Assembly: GCF_021228125.1 (NCBI RefSeq)
Contig: NZ_JAJQQS010000008.1
Coordinates: 62,001 to 126,000 of the forward strand
Length of the DNA stretch: 64,000 bases
Direction: 5' to 3'
Origin: Streptomyces albireticuli
Lineage (GTDB): Bacteria; Actinomycetota; Actinomycetes; Streptomycetales; Streptomycetaceae
Shown here: positions 48,537 to 56,656 of the stretch, piece by piece
Numbering within the stretch: the first letter of the stretch is position 1
Layout: each line of letters begins with the position of its first letter
Made by a program: the position numbers and the translations under genes
Notes under the pieces: model-generated
The model's input: the letters and a program-made list of their open reading frames with translations, nothing else
The model's database searches: none
What the model was told of the DNA's origin: nothing

Positions 48537-50443
48537 TGGCCACCCCCACGAGCGCCGCGCTGGGCGACATCGAGGAGTACCTGCGCGGGCACGAGCGCAA
48601 GGACCTGTTGCGGCTGATCACCTGCGGCAGCGTCGACGACGGGAAGAGCACCCTCATCGGCAGGCTGCTCTACGAGTCGCACCTCGTCTTCGAGGACCAG
48701 CTCGCCGCCCTGGAGGCCGACTCGGCGCGGTCCGGCACCCGGGGCGGTGACCTGGACCTCGCGCTGCTGGTGGACGGCTTGGCCGCCGAGCGCGAGCAGG
48801 GCATCACCATCGACGTGGCGTACCGCTTCTTCACCACCGACAAGCGGAAGTTCATCGTCGCCGACACCCCCGGCCACGAGCAGTACACCCGCAACATGGT
48901 CACCGGCGCGTCCACCGCGGATCTCGCCGTGATCCTCGTCGACGCCCGCAAGGGCGTCCTCACCCAGACCCGCCGCCACAGCTATCTGGTGTCCCTGCTC
49001 GGTATCCGCAGCGTCGTCCTCGCGGTGAACAAGCTGGATCTCGTCGGCTACGACCAGGGCGTCTTCGACGGCATCTGCCGCGAGTACCGGGAGTTCGCCG
49101 CCGAGCTCGGCCTCACGGACGTCACCTGTGTGCCGACGTCGGCCCTCAACGGCGACAACATCGTCGACCGCAGCCCGCACACGCCCTGGTACACCGGCCC
49201 CACCCTCATGGGCCACCTGGAGACGGTCGTCCCCGCCGGGGGAGAGACGGCCGCCGCCGAGGGCCCCTTCCGGATGCCCGTGCAGTACGTCAACCGCCCC
49301 GACTCCGACTTCCGGGGCTTCTCCGGCACCGTCGCGGGCGGCACCGTGCGGCCCGGCGACCCGGTGCGCGTCCTGCCCGCCGGCACCACCAGCACCGTCG
49401 ACCGCGTCGTCGGCTGGGACCGCGACCTCGACGAGGCGGTCACCGGACAGGCCGTCACCCTCACCCTCACCGACGAGATCGACGCCAGCCGCGGCGACCT
49501 GCTGTGCGCCGCCCGCGAACCCGCCGCCGTCGCCGACCGGTTCGCCGCGCACCTGGTGTGGATGGCCGAGGCGCCGCTGGTCCCCGGCCGCCCGTACCTC
49601 GTCAAGAGCGGCACCCGCACGGTCGGCGCCACGGTCGCCCGTATCGACCACGTCGTCGACGTCAACACCCTGGAGCGCGGGCCGGGCACCGAGCTGGGCC
49701 TCAACGCCATCGGCCACTGCGAGCTCGTCCTCGACCAGCCGATCGCCCACGACCCGTACGACGACAACCGCCACACCGGCGGCTTCATCGTCATCGACCG
49801 CCTCACCCGGACGACCGTGGGCGCCGGCATGCTCCGCGCGCCGCTGCGGGCCGCGGGCGACCTGCACTGGCAGGCCGTCGACGTCGGCAAGGCGGAGCGC
49901 GCCGCGCGCAACGGGCACCGGCCGTGCGTGGTGTGGCTGACGGGGCTCTCCGGGTCGGGGAAGTCGACGATCGCCAACCTCCTGGAGAAGCGCCTGCACG
50001 CCCTGGGCAAGCGCACGTACCTGCTGGACGGCGACAACGTTCGCCACGGCCTCTGCCGCGACCTGGGCTTCGGCGAGGCCGACCGGGCCGAGAACATCCG
50101 GCGGGTCGCCGAGGTCGCGGCCCTCATGACCGACGCGGGCCTGATCACGGTCGTCTCCTTCATCTCGCCGTTCCGCGCGGAGCGGGACTTCGCGCGCGGC
50201 CGGGTGGCGGCGGACGAGTTCTGCGAGGTGTACGTGGACACCCCGCTGGCCGTGGCGGAGGCCCGTGACCCCAAGGGCCTCTACCGGCGGGCCCGCGCGG
50301 GCGAGATCCGTGACTTCACGGGCATCGACTCCCCCTACGAGGCGCCCACCCGGCCGGACGTCCGGATCGACACGACGGCGTGCGCGCCGGAGGAGGCGGT
50401 GGAGGTCCTGGTCGCGAAGCTGGGGGAGATGGGCGTGCTGTAG
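48536..50443 (+). CDS. cysNC: Bifunctional ATP sulfurylase large subunit (GTPase) / APS kinase
   Basis: A 635-residue fusion. The N-terminal part (about 1-445) is the CysN GTPase, with G1 GSVDDGKST, G3 DTPGHEQY and G4 NKLD followed by beta-barrel domains. The C-terminal part (about 460-635) is APS kinase, with P-loop GLSGSGKST, LDGDNVRHGL, FISPFRAERD and KGLYRRARAGEI. The protein drives adenylyl sulfate formation and then phosphorylates it to PAPS, so cysD plus this gene suffice for PAPS from sulfate. Overlap with cysD is 1 nt. Two strong hairpins follow. It could be a duplicate of a chromosomal assimilation gene recruited to the cluster. Confidence 0.95.
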   Translation: MATPTSAALGDIEEYLRGHERKDLLRLITCGSVDDGKSTLIGRLLYESHLVFEDQLAALEADSARSGTRGGDLDLALLVDGLAAEREQGITIDVAYRFFTTDKRKFIVADTPGHEQYTRNMVTGASTADLAVILVDARKGVLTQTRRHSYLVSLLGIRSVVLAVNKLDLVGYDQGVFDGICREYREFAAELGLTDVTCVPTSALNGDNIVDRSPHTPWYTGPTLMGHLETVVPAGGETAAAEGPFRMPVQYVNRPDSDFRGFSGTVAGGTVRPGDPVRVLPAGTTSTVDRVVGWDRDLDEAVTGQAVTLTLTDEIDASRGDLLCAAREPAAVADRFAAHLVWMAEAPLVPGRPYLVKSGTRTVGATVARIDHVVDVNTLERGPGTELGLNAIGHCELVLDQPIAHDPYDDNRHTGGFIVIDRLTRTTVGAGMLRAPLRAAGDLHWQAVDVGKAERAARNGHRPCVVWLTGLSGSGKSTIANLLEKRLHALGKRTYLLDGDNVRHGLCRDLGFGEADRAENIRRVAEVAALMTDAGLITVVSFISPFRAERDFARGRVAADEFCEVYVDTPLAVAEARDPKGLYRRARAGEIRDFTGIDSPYEAPTRPDVRIDTTACAPEEAVEVLVAKLGEMGVL

Positions 50444-50450
50444 GCGACGC

Positions 50451-50535
50451 CCCGGTGGTGGTACGGGCCCGGGCCCGTACCACCACCGGGCGTGGGCGAG
50501 GGCGGGGCCGGGGAGGGATCCCCGGCCCCGCCCTC
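50451..50535. terminator. Tandem bidirectional terminators
   Basis: 50451-50490 is a perfect 40-nt palindrome (two 20-bp arms, no loop). 50498-50513 pairs with 50520-50535 in a second perfect 16-bp stem with a 6-nt loop. They separate the convergent cysNC and Rrf2 genes. Confidence 0.85.
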
Positions 50536-50558
50536 ACCTTTGGGCGGGTGCCGCCGCG

Positions 50559-51026
50559 TCAGGAGTACGTGCGCACGTCGCGCCGGTACTGCTCGGCGAG
50601 TTCGGTGACCGCGGCCGGCAGCGCACCGGCGTCGAGGTCGGCCAGGGTGACCTGCTCCAGGACGTTGCGGAGACTGCTGCGCGCGGCCATCCACAGCTCG
50701 CGCAGCGGCTCGGCGGGGCCGGTGTACCCGATGTCGGACAGCCGGGTGTCACGGACGTTGATCAGCGGCCCGTCGATCGCGCGGTAGACGTCGGCGAGCG
50801 TGATCTCCGCCGCCGGGCGGGCCAGCACGAAGCCGCCCTCGGGGCCCCGGGTGCTGTGCACCAGCCGGGCGCGCCTGAGCTCGGAGAGCACGCCCTGGAG
50901 GAACTTCAGCGGGATGTCCTGCTCGGACGCGAGCCGGACCGCCTTGACCGGGGAGCCGTCCGCGCCGTCGCGGGCGAGCTGCGCCATGGCGCGCAGCGCG
51001 TAGTCGGACTTGGCTGAGATCCTCAC
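50559..51026 (-). CDS. Rrf2-family transcriptional regulator without cluster cysteines
   Basis: This 155-residue protein shows the Rrf2 winged helix: MRISAKSDYALRAM, then LKFLQGVLSELRRARLVHSTRGPEGGF and the ITLADVYRAIDGPL helix. There is no cysteine at all, so it cannot bind an Fe-S cluster through the usual three Cys as IscR or NsrR do. CymR-type members of this family control sulfur metabolism, which fits the adjacent PAPS genes, but that link is inference. GTG start at 51026 with GAGAGGA 8 nt upstream. It is divergent from the FAD/TPR gene and convergent with cysNC. Confidence 0.88.
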   Translation of the reverse strand: MRISAKSDYALRAMAQLARDGADGSPVKAVRLASEQDIPLKFLQGVLSELRRARLVHSTRGPEGGFVLARPAAEITLADVYRAIDGPLINVRDTRLSDIGYTGPAEPLRELWMAARSSLRNVLEQVTLADLDAGALPAAVTELAEQYRRDVRTYS

Positions 51027-51180
51027 GCGGGGTCCTCTCGGGCCTTTCGGGATGAACTAGGGGGTGTCTAAGGGTATATCCGGGGATCCCTGGCGCCCGG
51101 CGGTGCGAGAGTCTTGGATGGACCGAGACAACTATGTCCATCGATAAAGTAGACAATGTGCTGCGGGGGGTTCTCGCTCT
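51027..51180. promoter_or_regulatory. Divergent promoter with candidate regulator sites
   Basis: The 154-bp gap between Rrf2 and FAD/TPR genes carries CTAGGGG (51057) and CTAAGGG (51068), 11 bp apart and followed directly by TATATC. It also has an inverted repeat GATGGAC (51117-51123) / GTCCATC (51136-51142) with a 12-bp spacer. The inverted repeat is a plausible operator for the adjacent Rrf2 protein. The assignments are by eye only. Confidence 0.4.
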
Positions 51181-53847
51181 ATGGCTGGGGTACATCCATT
51201 CTGCACCGTCGCGGTGGTCGGGGCCGGTGCGGCCGGCACGCTGACCGCCGCCCGGCTGCTCGACGCCGCCACCACCGCACGCCTCCCCCTGGAGGTGGTG
51301 CTGATCGACCCGGCCGCGGAGAACGGGCGGGGCCCCGCCTACTCCACCACCGACACCCGGCACCTGCTGAACGTCCCCGCCGAGCGCATGAGCGCGGACC
51401 CCGGCCGACCCGAGGACTTCCTCGACTGGCTCCGCGGCCGCGAACCGGCCACCACGAAGGGCACGTTCGCGCCACGCGCGCACTACGGCGCCTACCTCGC
51501 CGACCACCTGCGGCACAGCGCGCGGCGGGCCGCCGACAGCCGGCTGCGCCGCCTGCGCGACCGCGTCGTCCACGCCGCCGCGCTCCCGGACGGCCGGGTG
51601 ACCCTCCGGCTGGCCTCCGGCGGCGGACTCACCGCCGAGGCGGTCGTCCTGGCCACGGGCGCCCACGCGCCCGGCACCGGCTGGGCGCCGGAGGAACTGC
51701 GTGGTTCGGCCCGGTTCGTCGCCGACCCCTGGGCGCCCGGCGCGCTCGCGGACGTACCGGAGGGCGCGGACGTCCTCCTCGTCGGCACGGGCCTGACGAT
51801 GGCCGACGTGGCCGTGACCCTCGCACGCCCGGACCGCACCGTCCACGCGGTCTCCCGCAACGGGCTGCTGCCCCAGGAGCACGCCCCGGCGCCCGCCGCC
51901 GGCCCGGTGCCCGCCCCCGACCTCACCGGAGTGACCGGCCTCCCCGCCCTGCGCGCCGCCGTCCTGCGCCACGTCGCCCGCACCCGGCGCACGCACGGCG
52001 ACTGGCGGCCCGCCCTCGACAGCCTGCGCCCGCACACCACCGCCCTGTGGCAGGGGCTCCCCGCCGCGGACCGCGCCCGCTTCCTCGCCGACGACCTGCG
52101 ACAGTGGGAGGTGCACCGGCACCGCATGCCCGCCGCCGTCGCCGCCCGGATCGCCGAGGCGCGGCGGAGCGGCCGGCTCGCGGTCCGGGCCGCCGAGGTG
52201 GCCGCCACCGCGCCCGACGGTGACCTGCTGCGCGTGGAGTTCGCCGACGGCGACACGGTCACCGTCGGAGCCGTCGTCAACTGCACCGGCCCCCGGAACG
52301 ACGCGCGCTCCGCCGGTGATCCCCTCCTGGACTCCCTGCTCGACGGCGACCTGGCCCGCCCCGGCCCGCACGGCCTCGGGCTGGGCACCGGCCCCGACGG
52401 ACGCCTGCGCGGCGGCCGGCCGGACGTGCGGATGTGGACGCTGGGCGCGCCCCGCCGAGGCGAGCTGTGGGAGACCACCGCCGTCCCCGAGATCCGCGCC
52501 CAGGCGGTCGCCGTGGCCGCCGCCGTCGTCGAGGCGCTCGGCGCGGCCCCGGCCACCCGCCGCCGCACGCCCGCCGACCGCTACGGGCTCCGGCTCACCA
52601 CCACCCTGGACGCGGCCGCCGCGTACAACCGGGCGCTCGACAGCATCCTGCGCGTGACCTGCGGCGCCGAGGAGAATCTGAAGGAGGCCGTCGCCGCCGA
52701 CCCCGGCTTCGCCCTCGGGCACGCCGCCCTCGCCCTCCTCGGCCACGAATGGGGCGCCGACGTGGACGTGCCCGCGGCCCTGGCCGCCGCGGCCGACGCG
52801 GCCTCCCGGGGCTGCGACGAGCGGGAGCGCAGCTTCGTCGCCGCGGCGGCGAGCGCCGTGGCGGGCGGTTCCTCCGCGCTGCTGCGCCACATCGACGCCC
52901 ATCCGCGCGACGCCCTCGCCGTGAGCCTGGCCGTGCCGACCATCGCCTTCGGCGGCGTGACGTGCGGCGAACAGACCTGGGACCTGGTCGAGCGGCTCGC
53001 CCCCGCCTACGGGGACGACTGGTGGTACCAGGGCCAGCTCGCCTTCGTCCGCCAGGAACAGGAACGCTGGGACGAGGCCGAGGAGCTGACGGTCCGCGCC
53101 CTGGCCGCCGAACCGGGCTCCGGCCACGCCGTCCACGCGCGGACCCACGTCTTCTACGAGACCGGCCGGCACACCGAGGGCCTGGCCTGGATCGACCGCT
53201 GGATCGACGCGGAGGGCCGGCGGGCGAACAACCGCGCCCACTTCAGCTGGCACGCCGCCCTGCACGAACTGGCGACGGGCGACACCGACGCCGTACGCGC
53301 CCGCTACCTCGCCCAGCTCGCGCCGCCCACGGTCACCGGCGCCCGCGCCCTGGTGGACTCCGGTTCGCTCCTGTGGCGCTGCCTGGTGACCGGTGCCTGG
53401 GACGGGCCGCTGCCCGCCGAGGCCGTCCTCGCCGGGGCGCCGGAGAGGTGGTGTACCGAGCCGCCGACCCCGTTCGCGGCCCTGCACACCGCCGTCACCC
53501 TCGCGGCGGCCGGTGACAGCGCCGCGCTGCGGAGCCTGCGCGCCCGCGCCGGAGCACACGGGGACCCGGTCTTCCGCGAGGTCGTCGCCCCGCTGTGCGC
53601 CGCTCTCACGGCGGTCGTGGAGGAGGACTGGGCGGCGGCCCTGCCCGCGCTGCGCGCCCTGGCGCCCCGGATCCCGGAGCTCGGCGGCAGCGCGGCCCAG
53701 CGCGACGTGGTGGAGGAGACGCTGCTGTTCGCCTTGGTCTCGGCGGGCCGGCACACGGAGGCGGCTGCCCTGCTGGACGCCCGCCTGGACCGCAGGCCGT
53801 CACCGCTGGACCGGCTGCGGCGGGGGAGCCTGGAGCCGGCTTCCTGA
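51181..53847 (+). CDS. FAD/NAD(P)-binding oxidoreductase fused to a TTC38-like TPR region
   Basis: An 888-residue protein. The N-terminal part (about 1-455) has the dinucleotide motif VAVVGAGAAGTLTAARLL, a second Rossmann site LLVGTGLTMADVAV and VLATGAHAPG, as in NAD_binding_9-type FAD proteins. From about residue 460 the sequence changes to helical repeats (EENLKEAVAADPGFALGHA; EAEELTVRALAAEPGSGHA; VFYETGRHTEGLAWI; NRAHFSWHAALHELATGD) resembling TTC38-like tetratricopeptide proteins. No signal peptide or membrane segment is seen, so it is probably cytosolic. Substrate unknown. It starts at ATG 51181 behind GGGGGG and faces the Rrf2 gene, which may control it. The coding sequence runs unbroken through the junction. 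Confidence 0.8.
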   Translation: MAGVHPFCTVAVVGAGAAGTLTAARLLDAATTARLPLEVVLIDPAAENGRGPAYSTTDTRHLLNVPAERMSADPGRPEDFLDWLRGREPATTKGTFAPRAHYGAYLADHLRHSARRAADSRLRRLRDRVVHAAALPDGRVTLRLASGGGLTAEAVVLATGAHAPGTGWAPEELRGSARFVADPWAPGALADVPEGADVLLVGTGLTMADVAVTLARPDRTVHAVSRNGLLPQEHAPAPAAGPVPAPDLTGVTGLPALRAAVLRHVARTRRTHGDWRPALDSLRPHTTALWQGLPAADRARFLADDLRQWEVHRHRMPAAVAARIAEARRSGRLAVRAAEVAATAPDGDLLRVEFADGDTVTVGAVVNCTGPRNDARSAGDPLLDSLLDGDLARPGPHGLGLGTGPDGRLRGGRPDVRMWTLGAPRRGELWETTAVPEIRAQAVAVAAAVVEALGAAPATRRRTPADRYGLRLTTTLDAAAAYNRALDSILRVTCGAEENLKEAVAADPGFALGHAALALLGHEWGADVDVPAALAAAADAASRGCDERERSFVAAAASAVAGGSSALLRHIDAHPRDALAVSLAVPTIAFGGVTCGEQTWDLVERLAPAYGDDWWYQGQLAFVRQEQERWDEAEELTVRALAAEPGSGHAVHARTHVFYETGRHTEGLAWIDRWIDAEGRRANNRAHFSWHAALHELATGDTDAVRARYLAQLAPPTVTGARALVDSGSLLWRCLVTGAWDGPLPAEAVLAGAPERWCTEPPTPFAALHTAVTLAAAGDSAALRSLRARAGAHGDPVFREVVAPLCAALTAVVEEDWAAALPALRALAPRIPELGGSAAQRDVVEETLLFALVSAGRHTEAAALLDARLDRRPSPLDRLRRGSLEPAS

Positions 53848-54157
53848 CGAGGGGCGGGCGCGGGGCGGCGGGCCCCGGGTGCGCGGCGGCGCCGCGCCGA
53901 GGCTCCGGGCCCCGGGTGCGCGGCGGCTCCGCGCCGAGGCTCCGGGCCCCGCGCTCCGTCGTGTTCGTCCGCGATGGCACGGATCGCGACGACGGCTGCT
54001 CCGGTGGTCGGCGGGTGCGGGTGCGGGTGTGCCATGGCCGGAATCACGCTCTGATCAAGAGGGCCGCACCATCGGCGGTTTCCACGGTTTCCGGGTATTC
54101 CAGCCGCGTCCCCGGCCCGGCCGCGGCCGCCGGGCGGCGACGCGTTACGGTCGGGGC
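53848..54157. repeat. Gap with 37-bp tandem repeat
   Basis: This 310-bp gap holds two copies of a 37-bp unit (53870-53906 and 53907-53943, one mismatch) plus the first bases of a third (53944-53950). Each unit can fold through GCGGCGCCGC-type symmetry, so it may end transcription of the FAD/TPR gene. The rest, 53951-54157, becomes less GC-rich toward 54080-54110 and should hold the promoter of the XRE gene; no clear -10/-35 pair was found. Confidence 0.7.
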
Positions 54158-54970
54158 ATGACGACTGTCGCGGTGGCCACCGGAGTGGGCGCGCTGTTGC
54201 GCGAGTGGCGGGAGCGGCGCCGGGTCAGCCAGTTGGAACTGGCGCTCCGGGCCGATTCGTCCGCCCGCCACATCAGCTTCATCGAGACCGGCCGCGCCCG
54301 GCCCAGCCAGGAGATGGTGCTGCGCCTCGCCGACCGGCTCGACGTGCCCGTGCGCGACCAGAACGCCCTTCTCCTCGCGGCCGGTTACGCCCCGCGCTTC
54401 CCCGAACGCCCTCTGGACGACCCGGCCCTGACCGGCCTCCGGGAGGGCCTGGACGCCCTGCTGCGCGGCCACGAGCCCTACCCGGCGCTGATCGTCGACG
54501 GCGCGTACGACGTGGTGGCCGCCAACCGCGGCATCGGAACGCTGCTCCAGGGCGTCGCGGAACCCCTGCTCGAAGCCCCGCTGAACGCCATGCGCGTCAC
54601 CCTGCACCCCCAGGGCCTCGCCCCCCGGATCCTCAACTTCCGGGAGTGGCGCGGCCATCTCCTCCACCAGATGGAACGCCAGCTGGCCCTGGTGCGCTCC
54701 GCCCCGCTGCGCGCCCTCTACGAGGAGGTCAGCGCCTACCCCCTGCCCGACGGCGCCGCCGCCGGGCCACCGGACGACACCGTCAGGGCGCCGTACGCGC
54801 TCCCCATGGTCGTCGAACACGACGGCCGTACGCTGTCGTTCGTCTCGACCATCACGACGTTCAACACCCCGATGGACGTCACCGTCTCCGAGCTGGCGAT
54901 GGAGACGTTCCTCCCCGCCGACCCGGAGACGGCCCGGCACCTGCGCGAGCGTCAGCTCCTCACGCCGTAG
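54158..54970 (+). CDS. XRE-family regulator with MmyB-like ligand-binding domain
   Basis: 270 residues: an N-terminal helix-turn-helix (LLREWRERRRVSQLELALRA, then SARHISFIETGRARPSQEMV) and a C-terminal MmyB-like region (ALIVDGAYDVVAANRGI; LNAMRVTLHPQGLAPRI; TPMDVTVSELAMETFLP). Such proteins usually control a neighbouring oxidoreductase and bind a fatty-acid-like ligand; nothing shows they control polyketide genes. The ATG at 54158 begins MTTVAVATGVGALLREW; a longer upstream frame is out of character. The 3' end overlaps the convergent SnoaL-like gene by 11 nt. Confidence 0.88.
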   Translation: MTTVAVATGVGALLREWRERRRVSQLELALRADSSARHISFIETGRARPSQEMVLRLADRLDVPVRDQNALLLAAGYAPRFPERPLDDPALTGLREGLDALLRGHEPYPALIVDGAYDVVAANRGIGTLLQGVAEPLLEAPLNAMRVTLHPQGLAPRILNFREWRGHLLHQMERQLALVRSAPLRALYEEVSAYPLPDGAAAGPPDDTVRAPYALPMVVEHDGRTLSFVSTITTFNTPMDVTVSELAMETFLPADPETARHLRERQLLTP

Positions 54971-55328
54971 GCACCCGGTCCAGGAACCCGAGCACCGACC
55001 GGATCCGGCCGTCCTCGGCCAGCGTGATGACGTCGAACCCGGCCACCGGCGCGGACCCGTCGGCCGGGGACACCAGCTCCCAGCCGAAGCGCGCGGTGTC
55101 GTGGTGCCCGTCGACCTCACCCGTCCGCCGGAACTCGAAGCCGGGGAACTGCTCGTGCACCCCGGCGATCACGGCGGCGACGTCCGCGTGCCCTCGGACC
55201 CGGGACAGCGGGTCGGTGAAGGACCCGTCCTCACTCCACGCGGCGGCGACGGCCTCGGCCAGCGCGTCCCCGCCGGTGGCGTTCCACGCCTCGAAGTAGC
55301 GGGTGACGGCGGTCTCGTACTGCGACAT
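54960..55328 (-). CDS. SnoaL-like / NTF2-fold small protein
   Basis: 122 residues, starting YETAVTRYFEAWNATGGDAL and containing GSFTDPLSRVRG and GRIRSVLGFLDRVP, the layout of the SnoaL-like NTF2 fold. Family members include polyketide cyclases, isomerases and many proteins of unknown role, so no reaction can be given. AGGAG lies about 6 nt before ATG. It is convergent with and overlaps the XRE gene; the pair may be one regulator and its target. It could be unrelated to the polyketide. Confidence 0.8.
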   Translation of the reverse strand: MSQYETAVTRYFEAWNATGGDALAEAVAAAWSEDGSFTDPLSRVRGHADVAAVIAGVHEQFPGFEFRRTGEVDGHHDTARFGWELVSPADGSAPVAGFDVITLAEDGRIRSVLGFLDRVPTA

Positions 55329-55660
55329 GATGCGCTCCTATGCGTCCTGAGGCCGGTGTCACCGGCCTGTCCCCGGCGGCCTGTTCCCGCCTTCGGTCCC
55401 CCGTGCCCCGGCCCCCCTGTCCGGGCCCGAAGACGATCCCCCTCACGGACCCCCGGCCGGAGTGCGCCGGCCCGGGATCCGCTTGGACTCAGCTTGCCGG
55501 GGGGTGGGGAAGGGCGCGATTACTTCCGAAGTAATGGGCGATCGCTCCGCGCCGGGACCTGACGAAGTCCCCCGTCCGATCGCGCCCCACCGGCCCGCGC
55601 CCCGTGGCGATGACGTTGAATCCAGGGGACTTCGATCGTGTGCGCTGTGCGGGAGGCCGT
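55329..55660. promoter_or_regulatory. Divergent intergenic region with an AT-rich palindrome operator
   Basis: A 332-bp gap between the SnoaL-like gene and the sugar genes. At 55519-55535 is a perfect palindrome of 8-bp arms around one base (ATTACTTC-C-GAAGTAAT), striking in GC-rich DNA and typical in size of a TetR- or MarR-type operator. It lies about 125 bp before the 4-ketoreductase start. The remaining sequence shows no ORF of its own. Confidence 0.6.
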
Positions 55661-56656
55661 GTGAAGGACATCGCCGGGTTGCTCGACGGGTCGGACGATC
55701 CGCGCGGGCCGTCGGTCGTGGTGCTCGGGGCCTCCGGGTTCGTCGGGTCCGCGGTGGTCGCCGAACTGGCCCGGCTGCCGGTGCGGTTACGGGCCGTGGC
55801 GCGCGGGGCCGGCGTGGTGCCCGTGGCGGCGGAGGCCGGCATCGAGGTGCGGCGGGCGGACCTGGCCCTGCCGGGCGCCGTCGCCGAGGCCGTCGAGGGC
55901 GCCGACGCCGTCGTCCACCTCGCCGCTCACATCGGGGGGCAGCAGTCCTGGCGGACCACGGACGAGCGCTCCGAGCGCGTGAACATCGGCATCGTGCGCG
56001 ACCTCGTGGAAGCCTTCCGGGGCCGTCCGGGCCCCCCGCCCGCGGTGATCTTCGCGGGGACGCTCCAGACCGGCTCGGCCACCGCCCCGGTTCCCGGCTC
56101 GTACGCGGCGCAGAAGACCGCCGCCGAGGCGATCCTGCGCGAGGCCACCGCCGACGGCACCGTACGCGGCGTCGTCCTGCGCCTGGCGACCGTGTACGGC
56201 CGCAGCCCGCTCTCCGGGGCCACCGGCCGGGGCGTCCTCGCCACGATGGCCGCGCGGGCCCTCGGCGGCGAACCCCTCACCATGTGGCACGACGGCTCCG
56301 TCGAACGCGACTTCCTCCATGTCCGGGACGCGGCCGCCGCGTTCACCGCCGCCCTGCGCCACGTGGACGAGCTCCAGGGCGGCCACTGGGTCGTCGGGTC
56401 CGGGCGCCTGGAACGCCTCGGCGACGTCTTCGCCGCCCTCTCCGGCGCCGTCGCGGCGCACACCGGGAAGCCCGCCGTCCCGGTCCTCTCCGTGCCGCCC
56501 CCCGACTACGCGGAGGCCGGCGACTTCCACACCCCGGAGTCCGACCCCGCCGCCTTCCACGCGGTGACCGGCTGGCGGGCCGGGGTGCCCCTGCGCGAGG
56601 GGATCGACGACATGGTGACGGCGATGGCCGCGACGAAGGGCGGTGGCGAGAAGTGA
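55661..56656 (+). CDS. NDP-4-keto-6-deoxyhexose 4-ketoreductase (TylCIV/EryBIV-like)
   Basis: A 331-residue extended short-chain dehydrogenase: nucleotide motif VVLGASGFVGSAVV near residue 20, HLAAHIGGQQSW, catalytic YAAQK, and RDFLHVRDAAAAF as in sugar ketoreductases. It would set the C-4 hydroxyl of a deoxysugar. GTG at 55661 follows GGGAGG; an in-frame GTG at 55604 gives a longer version. Codon 43 (55787-55789) is TTA, the rare leucine codon read by bldA tRNA, which would tie this step to development. It overlaps the aldo-keto reductase by 4 nt (GTGA). Confidence 0.8.
   Translation: MKDIAGLLDGSDDPRGPSVVVLGASGFVGSAVVAELARLPVRLRAVARGAGVVPVAAEAGIEVRRADLALPGAVAEAVEGADAVVHLAAHIGGQQSWRTTDERSERVNIGIVRDLVEAFRGRPGPPPAVIFAGTLQTGSATAPVPGSYAAQKTAAEAILREATADGTVRGVVLRLATVYGRSPLSGATGRGVLATMAARALGGEPLTMWHDGSVERDFLHVRDAAAAFTAALRHVDELQGGHWVVGSGRLERLGDVFAALSGAVAAHTGKPAVPVLSVPPPDYAEAGDFHTPESDPAAFHAVTGWRAGVPLREGIDDMVTAMAATKGGGEK

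Noticed and set aside
47601..50443. cysD-cysNC as ordinary sulfate assimilation genes
   Set aside because: Kept as possible, but rejected as first choice: no reductase genes follow, cysQ is included and a sulfotransferase is divergent from them.
50451..50490. 40-nt perfect palindrome as an attachment site or operator
   Set aside because: It sits just after cysNC between convergent genes beside a second strong stem, so a two-way terminator explains it best.
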